NCBI GenBank assembly: GCA_963797175.1
Contig: CAWCOL010000005.1
Coordinates: 372,001 to 436,000 of the forward strand
Length of the DNA stretch: 64,000 nucleotides
Reading direction: 5' to 3'
Source of the DNA: DATLLN01 sp963797175
GTDB taxonomy: Bacteria; Actinomycetota; Thermoleophilia; Gaiellales; JAICJC01
Under the pieces are notes generated by a model. That model was given only the letters and a program-made list of their open reading frames with translations. It made no database searches and was not told the DNA's origin. Positions 44,335 through 53,421 of the stretch are shown here, piece by piece. The number at the start of each line of letters is the position of its first letter. Positions within the stretch are counted from its first letter, which is position 1. A program made the position numbers and the translations under genes.

Positions 44335-46653
44335 TCAACCGGTGGCGGGCAGCTGCGCCACCAGATGGCGCTCGACCACGGCCAGCCGCTCGACCGCGGC
44401 ACGGTAGGTGGCGGAGAGCTCCAGGTCGACCTTGCCCGGGGCGTCGGCCGCGGGATCCAGCCCCAGCTCGCGCAGCACGTCCAGGCAGCCGGCCAGCGTC
44501 TCAGCCGGCAGGTCGGGCCGGCCGCCGGCGCGGCCCGCACGCCACACCTCGACCAGCGCCGGTCGAAGCGGGGCGCGATGCTCGGCCACCGAGCGGGCGA
44601 ACTCGATCTCGGCCGCGCCCCACACCAGGTGCACACCCATGCGCTCGGCCAGACGCTCCAGCGCCGCCGTCTGGCCGGCGTCCACCGGCGGATCGAGCGC
44701 CACGGCGACGCCCACGTCCTCGAGCGGCTCCAGCTCGCCGTACTCGGCCAGGGCGATCGTCCCGCCTCCGAACCGGCCCGGCGCGAGCGGCCCGCGCAGG
44801 ATCCGCCGCCGCCGGCCACGGTCGGCGACGATCACCGCGACGTCAGCGCCGCCGGCCGCCAGCCGGGTGATGGTCGCGATCTGCACGCCGCGGCCGCGCG
44901 CGTCCGCCATGCCCGGGCGCGACCACCCGGCGCCGGACGGGGGCTCGGGATCGGCGTCGAGGTCGGGCACCGGCACCGCGGCCTTGAGCAGCATCTGCGA
45001 GGCGACGGCGCCGTTCCACTCGTTGCGGGCCAGCCGGTAGGCGACGTCGAACCGCCCGGGAGCGCGCAGCGCCTCGGCCGAGGCGCCCATCGAGAACCCG
45101 ACGGCGCGGCAGCGGAAGCCGCCCAGCTCGACGCCCGCCCGCAGGTGGCGGCCCTCGCTCATCGTCTCCACGTCCACCAGGCGGGCCGCGGGGGCGACCA
45201 GCGTCACGCCCGGGTTGCCCAGGCCGAACGGCTCCAGCCGGGCCAGCTCGTCCACCAGCTCCAGTGACACCTCGGACGGCGCCAGCACCGCGTCCAGGCG
45301 CATCCGCGGCCGCAGGTCGTCGTCGTCCAGGACGCGGCCGGCGTGCTCGGCCAGCGCCGCGCCCAGCTCGTCGATCAGCAGCATGTCCATCGTCAGCCCG
45401 GCCGCGGCGCGGTGCCCACCGAACTTGCGCATCAGCCCCGCACACGCGCTCAGGCCGGCGTGCAGGTCGTAGGCCGGGATGCTGCGGCCCGAGCCCTTGG
45501 CCTCGTCGTCGCCGATCGCGATCAGCACCACCGGGCGGCCGTAACGCTCGACCAGGCGGGAGGCGACGATGCCGATCACGCCCTCGTGCCATGTCGACGA
45601 GGCGAGCACGTAGGCGCGGCGGTCGCGCCACTCGAGCGGTGCGCCCTCGATCTGCGCGACCGCCTCGTCCAGGATCTCGCGCTCCACTCCCTGGCGGCGG
45701 CGGTTGAGCGCCTCCAGCCGGTCGGCCAGCACGTCCGCGCGCTCCTCGTCCTCGGTCTGGAGCAGCTCGAGCGCGTGGCCGGGGTGTCCGAGGCGGCCGG
45801 CGGCGTTGATCCGCGGGCCGAGCCGGAAGCCGAGGTCGCCCGATGCGACGCGCGTGCGGTCGACCCGGGAGACGCGCATCAGCGCGCGCAGGCCGGGGCG
45901 GGTCGTGCGCGCCATCCGCCGCAGCCCCGCGCGGACGATGCGGCGGTTCTCGTCGGCCAGCGGGACGACGTCGGCGACCGTCGCCAGCGCCGCCAGGTCG
46001 AGCAGCCGGTCGAGCTCGGCCGGGTCGCGGCCGGCCCGCGCGTGCAGCGCCTCGCCCAGCTTGAGCACGACGCCGCTGCCGCACAGCTCCGGGAAGGGAT
46101 ACTCGGAGGGGCGGGTGCAGACCCGCGGGCAGTCGGGCAGCTCGTCCCCCGGCCGGTGGTGGTCGGTGACGATCACATCCATCCCCCGCTCGCGGGCGAG
46201 GCGCACCTCGGCCGCGGCGGAGATGCCGCAGTCCACGGTGATCAACAGGTCGATGCCGTCGGCGGCGAGCCGCTCGACGGACGCGGCGGCGACGCCGTAG
46301 CCCTCCTCGAAGCGGCTGGGCAAGTGCCACTCCACCTTTGCTCCCAGCCCGGCCAGCAGCTCGACCGCCAGCGCGGTCGCGCACACGCCGTCCACGTCGT
46401 AGTCGCCGTGGACGCAGATCCGCTCGCCGGCGGCGATCGCGCGCTCGATCCGCTCGCACGCCTCGGCCATGTCGCCCAGCAGCATCGGGTCGTGCGACGG
46501 CCCGTCCTCCTCGAGGAACGCGCGGGCGGACGCGGCGTCGGCCATGCCGCGTCGTATCAGCACCTCGGCGGTCGTCCGGTGCAGGCCCAGTTCGGCCGCC
46601 AGGGCGAGCGCCTCGTCCTCCTCGCAGGGAGCGATCTTCCAGACGGGATCCAT
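44335..46653 (-). CDS. recJ: Single-stranded-DNA exonuclease RecJ
   Basis: A 772-residue RecJ, a 5'-3' ssDNA exonuclease in recombination and mismatch repair. DHH-domain motifs are intact: ICVHGDYDVDGVCATAL, LLITVDCGIS, DVIVTDHHRPGDELP and the DHHA1 motif SGRSIPAYDLHAGLSACAGLMRKFGGHRAAAG (in part). A C-terminal extension of about 250 residues contains a GRRRRILRGPLAP region. ATG 46653 gives MDPVWKIAPCEED; the frame stays open upstream. It follows the UbiB-type gene by 35 bp. Confidence 0.93.
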   Translation of the reverse strand: MDPVWKIAPCEEDEALALAAELGLHRTTAEVLIRRGMADAASARAFLEEDGPSHDPMLLGDMAEACERIERAIAAGERICVHGDYDVDGVCATALAVELLAGLGAKVEWHLPSRFEEGYGVAAASVERLAADGIDLLITVDCGISAAAEVRLARERGMDVIVTDHHRPGDELPDCPRVCTRPSEYPFPELCGSGVVLKLGEALHARAGRDPAELDRLLDLAALATVADVVPLADENRRIVRAGLRRMARTTRPGLRALMRVSRVDRTRVASGDLGFRLGPRINAAGRLGHPGHALELLQTEDEERADVLADRLEALNRRRQGVEREILDEAVAQIEGAPLEWRDRRAYVLASSTWHEGVIGIVASRLVERYGRPVVLIAIGDDEAKGSGRSIPAYDLHAGLSACAGLMRKFGGHRAAAGLTMDMLLIDELGAALAEHAGRVLDDDDLRPRMRLDAVLAPSEVSLELVDELARLEPFGLGNPGVTLVAPAARLVDVETMSEGRHLRAGVELGGFRCRAVGFSMGASAEALRAPGRFDVAYRLARNEWNGAVASQMLLKAAVPVPDLDADPEPPSGAGWSRPGMADARGRGVQIATITRLAAGGADVAVIVADRGRRRRILRGPLAPGRFGGGTIALAEYGELEPLEDVGVAVALDPPVDAGQTAALERLAERMGVHLVWGAAEIEFARSVAEHRAPLRPALVEVWRAGRAGGRPDLPAETLAGCLDVLRELGLDPAADAPGKVDLELSATYRAAVERLAVVERHLVAQLPATG

Positions 46654-46688
46654 TCGCACGACCCCATCCTCAGGACCCGGGTCGGATG

Positions 46689-48341
46689 CTACAGACGGCC
46701 GCTGCGCATGATCGAGAGCACCAGCACCAGCCCCAGACCGGTGGCGATCAGGAAGCCGACCCACGTCAGGATGTGGACGCCGAGCACGTGCGGCCCGCCG
46801 GTCGCGGCGATGCCGATCAGCGCCGACCCGACGATGGTGCCCGCCATCATGATGGCGATCGCCAGCCGGTTGAAGACGACGTCGAACTTGGAGGTCAGCT
46901 GGTCGAGCCCCTTGTGGCGGAACTGCACCTCGACCTCGCCGTCGCGGAACTGCTCGAGCGTGTCGTGCACCTGGTACGGCAGCTCCATCAGCAGCCCGCC
47001 GTAGTTGCCGATCTCCTCGAGCCCGCGGTCGAGCAGCGCGCGCGGCGCCAGCTCCCCCGCCACCAGCTCGTTGGCATACGGCTCGGCGACCTCGAACACG
47101 TTGAAGTCCGGGTAGAGCTCGCCGGCCACGCCGGACAGCGTCGCCAGCGTCTTGTCGAGCAGCGCGTAGTGCGTGGGGATGCGCAGGTGCATGCGGGCGA
47201 TCAGCGTGAACGACTCGCGGATCACCTGGAGCGGGTCGATCTCGCCGATCGACGCGCCGTGGTAGCGGTAGAACACCTCGCGCAGCTCGAGCCGGAACTC
47301 CTCCTCCTGCTCGCGGCTGAAGCGCACTCCCAGGTCGCGCAGCCGCCGCGGCAGCGCGTCAACGTTCTCGTTGACGGCGTCCACCAGCAGCCGGGTGAGA
47401 CGGCGCATGTCGGCCCGCGAGAGGGTGCCGACGATGCCGAAGTCCACCAGCCCCAGGCGCCCGTCGGGCAGCACGAAGATGTTCGCCGGGTGGGGATCGG
47501 CGTGGAAGACGCCGTGGCGGAAGATCATCGCCAGCCAGGTGTCGGCCAGGAGCAGGGCCAGCCGCCGCCGCTCGGCGACCGGCACGTCGTCGACGTCCAC
47601 CTCGCCCAGCTTGATCCCGGCCAGCCGCTCCAGCGTCAGCACGCGCTCGCTGGAGTAGGTCCAGTACACCTTGGGCACGGCCACCGACGGGTTCTCGGCG
47701 AAGTTCCGGCGGATCACGTCGGCGTTGCGGGCCTCGCGCCGGTAGTCGAGCTCGGAGCGGATCGAGCGGGCAAACTCGTCCACCAACGCCTCGACGTCGA
47801 TGAACGAGAGCCGCTGGACGCGCTCGCGCACGATCCGCGCCACCTGCCGCAGCAGCACGAGATCGGCCTCGATCTGGGCCGGCGCGTTGGGGCGCTGCAC
47901 CTTGACGGCGACCTGGCGGCCGTTGGGCAGCTCGGCCAGGTGCACCTGGCCGATCGACGCAGCCGCGACCGGCACGGGGTCGAACGCGGCGAACAGCTCG
48001 GCGATGTCGGCCTTGAGCTCAGCCCGCACCACCTGCTCGACCTCCTCGTACGGGAACGGCGACACGGTGTCCTGGAGCAGCCGCAGCTCGGCGGCCACCT
48101 CGGGGGGTACCAGGTCGGGCCGGGTGGACAGCAGCTGCCCGAACTTGATGAACGTCGGCCCCAGCTCATCCAGCATCTCGCGCAGATGCCGGCCGACTGA
48201 TTCCATCGACTGCATCTCCGGCCCACGCCGCAGGGGCCCGCGGTCGAACGCGTAGCCGAACCCGTGGCGCGCCGCGACCTGGGTGATCTCCCGCACCCGG
48301 GCGATGGTCTGGCGCCGCTGTGAGAGGCGGGTCGCGGGCAT
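46689..48341 (-). CDS. ABC1/UbiB (AarF) family protein kinase-like
   Basis: A 550-residue atypical kinase. LGPTFIKFGQLLSTRPD (KxGQ motif), VAAASIGQVHLAELPNGRQVAVKVQRP (Ala-rich loop and Lys), HGVFHADPHPANIFV and LVDFGIVGTL are present. Two C-terminal transmembrane helices (about 490-545) anchor it. In other bacteria UbiB-type proteins support isoprenoid quinone synthesis or lipid transport. TACCAT (48351-48356) lies 9 nt before ATG 48341. Confidence 0.92.
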   Translation of the reverse strand: MPATRLSQRRQTIARVREITQVAARHGFGYAFDRGPLRRGPEMQSMESVGRHLREMLDELGPTFIKFGQLLSTRPDLVPPEVAAELRLLQDTVSPFPYEEVEQVVRAELKADIAELFAAFDPVPVAAASIGQVHLAELPNGRQVAVKVQRPNAPAQIEADLVLLRQVARIVRERVQRLSFIDVEALVDEFARSIRSELDYRREARNADVIRRNFAENPSVAVPKVYWTYSSERVLTLERLAGIKLGEVDVDDVPVAERRRLALLLADTWLAMIFRHGVFHADPHPANIFVLPDGRLGLVDFGIVGTLSRADMRRLTRLLVDAVNENVDALPRRLRDLGVRFSREQEEEFRLELREVFYRYHGASIGEIDPLQVIRESFTLIARMHLRIPTHYALLDKTLATLSGVAGELYPDFNVFEVAEPYANELVAGELAPRALLDRGLEEIGNYGGLLMELPYQVHDTLEQFRDGEVEVQFRHKGLDQLTSKFDVVFNRLAIAIMMAGTIVGSALIGIAATGGPHVLGVHILTWVGFLIATGLGLVLVLSIMRSGRL

Positions 48342-48372
48342 ACCCACATGATGGTAGTCGGGCGTCACCCCC

Positions 48373-48400
48373 TTGCACCGACGCCCAGGATCCGTACGGT
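48373..48400 (+). promoter_or_regulatory. Promoter of hypothetical gene at 48408
   Basis: TTGCAC (48373-48378), 16-bp spacer, TACGGT (48395-48400), then 7 nt to GTG 48408. Divergent from the UbiB-type gene. Confidence 0.55.
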
Positions 48401-48407
48401 GAGAGGT

Positions 48408-48938
48408 GTGACCTCACCGACCACCCTCGTCGGCGAGCGAGCACCTTCTGAGGGCGCCGTGCCCGGCGCCATCACCCCCGCTCCGCTCGTACATCAGCGA
48501 TCCGTCGCCGACCGCGCCATGCGCAGCTCGGGCCCGGTCGCGCTGGCGGGCATCGCGCTCGGCGTGGAGCTCGGCGCCGTCGCCGGGTCGCTCGCGCTCG
48601 TCCTGGCAGCGGCCGCCGCCGGCGCGCTCGCCGCGACGGCGCTGCGGGCGGTGCAGCAACGGCACCTGGCCGGCAGGATCGCGCTCCGCGCGCTGCCCGC
48701 CGGGGTCGAGGCCGGCGAGCCCCGCGGCCGCATTGACGTCCCGCTGCTGCTGGGCCTGGCGCTGCTCCTGCCGGTGCCGCCCGCGGGCGCGGCGCTGCTC
48801 GGGCTGACCGGGGCGCGGCGGGCGCTCGACGCGGCCGGCGCACGCCGTGACGAGCGGCGCCTGGGCGCCCGGCTCTACGTCCCGACCGCGGCCGCGCGCA
48901 CCGGCGAGGTGCCGGTGTATGTGGGCGAGCCGCTCTGA
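48408..48938 (+). CDS. Hypothetical membrane protein
   Basis: A 176-residue Ala/Leu-rich protein of unknown function. Hydrophobic segments at about 45-78 (VALAGIALGVELGAVAGSLALV...) and 112-131 (VPLLLGLALLLPVPPAGAAL) suggest two or three membrane helices, and the C-terminus has RLGARLYVPTAAARTGEVPVYVG. The start is supported by a promoter ending 7 nt upstream. Its stop overlaps the following gene, which is also a membrane protein, so the two may act together. Confidence 0.6.
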   Translation: MTSPTTLVGERAPSEGAVPGAITPAPLVHQRSVADRAMRSSGPVALAGIALGVELGAVAGSLALVLAAAAAGALAATALRAVQQRHLAGRIALRALPAGVEAGEPRGRIDVPLLLGLALLLPVPPAGAALLGLTGARRALDAAGARRDERRLGARLYVPTAAARTGEVPVYVGEPL

Positions 48939-50103
48939 ACGCGGCGGGCGGGCCGCCGGCTGGCGATCCGCCCTCGATGACGCCCGCGCGCGGTGGCACC
49001 TGGCCGCGCTCGCCGGCCTGCCGGTGTGGGCGCTGGCGATGCGCGACGCGTCCAGGTTCGCGGTGCTCTCGGCGTTCCTCGTCGCCGGGCTGGCCGGCAC
49101 CGCCTGCGCCTGGTCGATCGTCCGCCGCTGGCAGCGTTCGCTGGCCGGCCCGCCGGCCGAGGGCCCGGCACCGCGCCTGGGTCGCCCCGGACGGCTGACG
49201 GGAGGTGCGGCCGTCGCCCTGGTGCTGATGCCCGCCGTCGCGCCGCTGGCCGAGACCGGCACCTCCCACCCGCACCGGGCGGCGCTGTTCGTCGCCGGGC
49301 TGATGCTGGCCGGGCTGACCGGCTGCGAGCTGGTGCGCGCCATCCTGGTCGATCGCCTCCAGCGCGGACGCGGCGTCGTGCTCTGCCGGACGGCGCCCTC
49401 GCTGCTACGCCGCGGCGTCCGGCTGTGGCAGATGCCGGCGCCCGCACCGGCGCGGCCGCCCCGCCGCGCACCGGCCGCCGTGCTGGCAGCCTGCGCCGGG
49501 CTCGCCCTGCTCGCCTGCACGCCCGCGGTCGCCGCGGTGCTGCACCGGCCCGCACGGTTCGACTGGCGCCAGCCGCTGCCGACGGTGAGCGGCGGCGGGG
49601 AGCAGTCCCATGTCGAGCCGTTCCTCGGCCACGTCGCGTCCACGCTGGCGGGGCATCCGGTGCAGGTGCGCTGCTGGGACGAGACGACGTGGAACCGGAC
49701 GCGCGCGGCATTCGGTCGGCGGATCACCGCGTTCACGATGGCCGACGACTCGCTGATCAACGTCGAGGGGCACCTGTGCGGATGGCTGGCGTGGCTCGCA
49801 TACGACCACGCCCGGCCGGCGGACGGCTCCCAGCTGGAGCTGGCCGCCTACGCCGTCGCGCTGCTCTCGCACGAGTCCCAGCATGCCCGTGGCTTCCGCG
49901 CCGAGGCGGTCGCGGAGTGCTACGGGGTGCAGTCGATCCGCCGCACGTCGGCGCTGCTCGGCATCGACGCGGGCTACGCCGACCTGCTCGCCCGCACGTA
50001 CTGGACGCGGGAGTACCCGCGTAACCGCCCCGACTACCGATCGCCCGACTGCCGCGCCGGCGGGGAGCTCGACCTGACGCCGGACGACGGCGTCTGGCCG
50101 TAG
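48919..50103 (+). CDS. Membrane protein with HExxH metalloprotease-like motif
   Basis: A 394-residue protein. About five hydrophobic segments fill the first 215 residues, followed by an extracytoplasmic-looking domain. In that domain LLSHESQHARGFRAEAVAECYGVQ carries HESQH, the zinc HExxH pattern, with a downstream Glu (ECYG) as possible third ligand, as in gluzincin/minigluzincin arrangements. Conserved cysteines flank it. ATG 48919 overlaps the previous gene by 20 bp; the exact start is uncertain. No known family is recognised with confidence. Confidence 0.65.
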   Translation: MWASRSERGGRAAGWRSALDDARARWHLAALAGLPVWALAMRDASRFAVLSAFLVAGLAGTACAWSIVRRWQRSLAGPPAEGPAPRLGRPGRLTGGAAVALVLMPAVAPLAETGTSHPHRAALFVAGLMLAGLTGCELVRAILVDRLQRGRGVVLCRTAPSLLRRGVRLWQMPAPAPARPPRRAPAAVLAACAGLALLACTPAVAAVLHRPARFDWRQPLPTVSGGGEQSHVEPFLGHVASTLAGHPVQVRCWDETTWNRTRAAFGRRITAFTMADDSLINVEGHLCGWLAWLAYDHARPADGSQLELAAYAVALLSHESQHARGFRAEAVAECYGVQSIRRTSALLGIDAGYADLLARTYWTREYPRNRPDYRSPDCRAGGELDLTPDDGVWP

Positions 50104-50112
50104 CGACGGCGG

Positions 50113-51495
50113 CTAGTTGAGCGCCTTGCCCTGCATATCGGCCGGCACCGGCTGGCCCATCGCCTTCAGCACCGTCGGCGCGACGTCGAACAGCGTCGCC
50201 GACTCCGGCGCCTGCTCCGGCATGCCCGGCCCGGCCATCACGTAGACGCCCATCTTGGCGTGGTTCGCGTCGTCGGGGCCGGTGTCGTTCTCGCGGACAT
50301 GGATGCGGCCGTCGCCGAGCGAGCCGATCGAGCGCCACGTCAGGTCCCCGAAGTAGCAGATCAGGTCGGGAGCGACCCCGTTGACCTCGTGGTAGAGCTC
50401 CTCCGGCCGGTAGACGCGGGTACCGATCGGGCGGCCCTGCTCGTCGCCCAGCGCCTCCAGCTTCGCGATCAGTTCGTCGCGCAGCGCCTCGACCTCGTCC
50501 GGCTCGACGACGCCCTGCGGCTCGCGGCCGCGGACGTTCAGGAAGATCCGCGAGTAGTAGCCGCCGTCCGCCCAGACCTTCGTCCGCGGCCAGTCGATCG
50601 TCGCCTTGCCGATCGGGATGACGCCGTCCGGCTGCTCGGCCAGCGCCAGGTAGCCCTCGCGCATCAGCCACTCGTTCACCTGGATGCCGCCGAACATCGA
50701 CTGGGCGCCGTGGTCGGACACGACCATCACGGCCGTGTCGTCGCCCAGGCCCTCGATCAGGCGGCCGATCTCGGCGTCCACCGAGCGGTAGTAGTCGCGG
50801 AATTCCTGCTCCCAGCGCGTGCCAGGCTCGTAGTCGGGATGGGACGGGTCGTAGAAGCGCCAGAAGCCGTGGTGGAGGCGGTCGGTTCCCATCTCGACCA
50901 TCATCAGGAAGTCCCAGTCGCGGGTGTCGCGCAGGTGGCGCGCCAGCTGGAAGCGGCGCTGCGTCATCACCTGGATGTCGTGCAGGATCCGCTCCTTCTG
51001 GTCGGTGCGGAAGTTGGGCACGTCCACCATGTACTCGCCGACCACGTCCTTGATCTCGTCCCGCAGCTCCTCCGGGTACGTGTAGCGGCTCTCGGTCGAA
51101 GGGGCGAGGAAGCAGCTGATCATCTCGCCGTTCACCTGCCGCGGCGGGAACGTCATCGGCACGCCCAGCACGACGACGTGCTTGCCGGCGCGGGACAGCA
51201 GATCCCAGACCCGGTCGTGCTTCATCTTCTCGTTGGTCGCGAAGGTGAGGCCGTCGTAGCTGTGGTCTGCCCGGTTGCGGAAGCCGTAGAAGCCGAGCGT
51301 GCCCGGATCCTTGGAGCTCATCATGCACGACCAGGCGGGCACGGTGATGGGCGGATCGCAGGACTCGAGCTCGCCCCACACGCCGCGCTCCATCAGGCCC
51401 GAGATGACCGGCAGCTCGGCCCGCATGTCGTCGAACAGGATGCGCGGCGCGGCGCAGTCCAGGCCGATGATCATGACGCGTCGGGCGGTGGTCAT
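50113..51495 (-). CDS. Alkaline phosphatase superfamily phosphodiesterase/nucleotide pyrophosphatase
   Basis: A 460-residue cytosolic-looking member of the type I phosphodiesterase/nucleotide-pyrophosphatase group. Metal residues and nucleophile appear in VMIIGLDCAAPRILF, PPITVPAWSCMMSSKDPG (Thr nucleophile), MMVEMGTDRLHHGFW and MVVSDHGAQSMFGG. No signal peptide. TATCCT lies 7 nt before the ATG. It adjoins a glycosyltransferase, sulfotransferase and flippase, so a role in glycan or lipid headgroup phosphate chemistry is plausible but unproven. Confidence 0.88.
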   Translation of the reverse strand: MTTARRVMIIGLDCAAPRILFDDMRAELPVISGLMERGVWGELESCDPPITVPAWSCMMSSKDPGTLGFYGFRNRADHSYDGLTFATNEKMKHDRVWDLLSRAGKHVVVLGVPMTFPPRQVNGEMISCFLAPSTESRYTYPEELRDEIKDVVGEYMVDVPNFRTDQKERILHDIQVMTQRRFQLARHLRDTRDWDFLMMVEMGTDRLHHGFWRFYDPSHPDYEPGTRWEQEFRDYYRSVDAEIGRLIEGLGDDTAVMVVSDHGAQSMFGGIQVNEWLMREGYLALAEQPDGVIPIGKATIDWPRTKVWADGGYYSRIFLNVRGREPQGVVEPDEVEALRDELIAKLEALGDEQGRPIGTRVYRPEELYHEVNGVAPDLICYFGDLTWRSIGSLGDGRIHVRENDTGPDDANHAKMGVYVMAGPGMPEQAPESATLFDVAPTVLKAMGQPVPADMQGKALN

Positions 51496-51502
51496 CCGGC
51501 GG

Positions 51503-51508
51503 AGGATA
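51503..51508 (-). promoter_or_regulatory. -10 box for leaderless phosphodiesterase gene
   Basis: TATCCT on the reverse strand, 7 nt before ATG 51495, no Shine-Dalgarno. Confidence 0.4.
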
Positions 51509-51513
51509 GATGG

Positions 51514-52611
51514 CTAGGTGCGGGACAGCTGCCGGTAGAGCTCGATGCAGCGGTCGGTCTCGCGGGCGGCGTCGGCCCGCTCGCAGACGGCTGCGCGGTT
51601 GCGGTCGCCGAACCGCGCGCGCAGCTCGCCGTCCTCCAGCAGGCGCACGATCGCGGCCGCGACGGCCGCCGGATCGCGCTGCGGCACGATCAGCGCGCCG
51701 TCGCCGTCGTCCACCAGCTCGCGGATCGCGGGCAGGTCGGACAGCACCACAGGCAGCCGCGAGGCCATCGCCTCCAGCAGCGACGTCGGCCGCCCGGTGT
51801 CGGACGAGGGGATCGAGACCGAGACGTCGCTGCCCGCGAACGCCAGCGGCAGCTCCTCCTCGTCGAAGCGGCGGAGGTGCACCGAGCCGGCCACACCCAG
51901 CGCTGCGGCATGCTCGCGCAGGCGGTCGGTGAGGGCGCCGTGGGCCATGAACAGGAAGGCGGCGTCGGGCACGGAGCGCTGCACCAGCGGCACGGCCTCC
52001 ATCAGCACGTCGAGGTTGTAGAGCTCCTTGTGCAGCCGGGGCGAGGCGACGACGGGCCGGCCGGGAAAGATCTCGTCCACCAACGACCGGTCGCGCTCCC
52101 CGGAGAAGCGGGCCGTGTCCACGCCCCAGCCGATTCGGTGGATGCGCTCGTCGGGCACGCCGAAGCCCGCGACGGCGCGGACGAGGGCATCCGAGTTGAC
52201 GGTGACGGCGTTGGCGGCGGCGAGCAGGGCGGCGGTCCGCTCGTGCCCGCCGCGGCGCTGCTCCGGCATTACCAGCACGTCCGAGCCCCACACCTGGTGG
52301 AGCAGCGGCCGCACCCCGGTGCGGAGCGCCCAGTCGCCGTACGGCCACAGGAAGTGCGCGTGCAGCGCGTCCGGCGCCAGCCGCTCGAGCTCGCGGCGCA
52401 GGTGCCGGCGCCTCCACAGGCGACGCACGCCGATCCCCCCGGGGATCCGCCCGCCGAGGATGTCGTGCACCTCCACCCCCTCCACCGGCTCCGGCTGCTC
52501 GGTGAAGATGTGCGCCTCGTGCCCGCGCTCGGCCAGCCGCCGCGCCCACCGCTTCGTGTGCACACTGCGCCCCGGCCCGACGATGGCGATTCGGAGCGTC
52601 TGGGCTGACAC
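51514..52611 (-). CDS. GT4-type glycosyltransferase
   Basis: A 365-residue GT-B glycosyltransferase. The N-terminal domain begins LRIAIVGPGRSVHTKRWARRLAERGHE. The donor-binding C-terminal domain has VSIPSSDTGRPTSLLEAMASRLPVVLSDLPAIRE, seen in two pieces, with the E-x7-E pattern. GTG 52611 is supported by TACCGT 6 nt upstream; the longer open frame is rejected. Probably builds a cell-surface glycan with the neighbouring sulfotransferase and flippase. Sugar specificity unknown. Confidence 0.92.
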   Translation of the reverse strand: MSAQTLRIAIVGPGRSVHTKRWARRLAERGHEAHIFTEQPEPVEGVEVHDILGGRIPGGIGVRRLWRRRHLRRELERLAPDALHAHFLWPYGDWALRTGVRPLLHQVWGSDVLVMPEQRRGGHERTAALLAAANAVTVNSDALVRAVAGFGVPDERIHRIGWGVDTARFSGERDRSLVDEIFPGRPVVASPRLHKELYNLDVLMEAVPLVQRSVPDAAFLFMAHGALTDRLREHAAALGVAGSVHLRRFDEEELPLAFAGSDVSVSIPSSDTGRPTSLLEAMASRLPVVLSDLPAIRELVDDGDGALIVPQRDPAAVAAAIVRLLEDGELRARFGDRNRAAVCERADAARETDRCIELYRQLSRT

Positions 52612-52644
52612 CGCTCCACGGTACCATCGCCTACCCTGCGCCCA
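52612..52644. promoter_or_regulatory. Divergent leaderless promoters
   Basis: In 33 bp between two divergent GTG starts, TACCGT (52618-52623, reverse) lies 6 nt before the glycosyltransferase GTG and TACCCT (52632-52637, forward) lies 7 nt before the sulfotransferase GTG. Neither side has a Shine-Dalgarno or a clear -35. Confidence 0.5.
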
Positions 52645-53421
52645 GTGCAGGGCCACCGCTTCGTCTTCGTCACCGGCCTTCACCGAAGCGGCACGACGCT
52701 GCTCGCCCGGCTGATCGCCGCCTCGCCGCAGGTCAGCGCGTTCGCGGACACCGGCGTGCCCGAGGATGAGGGCCAGCTGCTCCAGAGTGTCTACCCGCCG
52801 GGCCACGCCGACGGCGGCCCCGGCCGGTTCGGCTTCGCGGCGCGCCAGCACCTGACCGAGGCGTCGCCGCTGGTGTCCGACGAGGCCCGGGAGACGCTGC
52901 TGCGGGAGTGGTCGGCGCACTGGGACATGGAGCGCCCGGTGCTGCTGGAGAAGTCGCCGCCGCACCTGCTGAAGACGCGGTTTCTCCAGGCGCTGTTTCC
53001 CGACAGCAGCTTCGTCGTCGTCACCCGCCACCCGATCGCCGTGGCCTGCGCGACGCAGAAGTGGAGCGCGACCCGACCCGACCAGCTGATCCGCCACTGG
53101 GTGCGCTGCCACAACCTGTTCGCCGACGACCGGCCGCACCTGCAGCGCGTCCACGTCCTGCGCTACGAGGACCTGGTCCGCGACCCGGAGCGTGAGCTGG
53201 CCGCCGTGTTCGGGTTCCTCGACCTCGAGCCGGTCGCCGCCGACGTGCCGATGCGGGACGGCATCAACGACCGCTACTTCGCCGAGTGGCGGGCGCGGCG
53301 CAGCTCAGTCGCCCGCAGCGCCTATCTCGACCTGGTCGAGCGACGGTACGAGCGGGCCGTCCGCGCGTGGGGCTACAGCCTCCGCTCGCCCGAGGAGCCG
53401 GGGGGTACGATCCCGCGATGA
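52645..53421 (+). CDS. PAPS-dependent sulfotransferase family protein
   Basis: A 258-residue sulfotransferase. The 5'-phosphosulfate-binding loop is FVTGLHRSGTTLLARLI at about 8-24, and the 3'-phosphate-binding region is FVVVTRHPIAVACATQKWS. It should transfer sulfate from PAPS, probably to a sugar given the neighbours. It overlaps the next gene by 4 bp (ATGA). Confidence 0.9.
   Translation: MQGHRFVFVTGLHRSGTTLLARLIAASPQVSAFADTGVPEDEGQLLQSVYPPGHADGGPGRFGFAARQHLTEASPLVSDEARETLLREWSAHWDMERPVLLEKSPPHLLKTRFLQALFPDSSFVVVTRHPIAVACATQKWSATRPDQLIRHWVRCHNLFADDRPHLQRVHVLRYEDLVRDPERELAAVFGFLDLEPVAADVPMRDGINDRYFAEWRARRSSVARSAYLDLVERRYERAVRAWGYSLRSPEEPGGTIPR
53406..53411 (+). promoter_or_regulatory. Internal -10 box for second phosphodiesterase gene
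   Basis: TACGAT, inside the last codons of the sulfotransferase gene, lies 6 nt before ATG 53418. It would give a leaderless secondary transcript. Confidence 0.35.
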
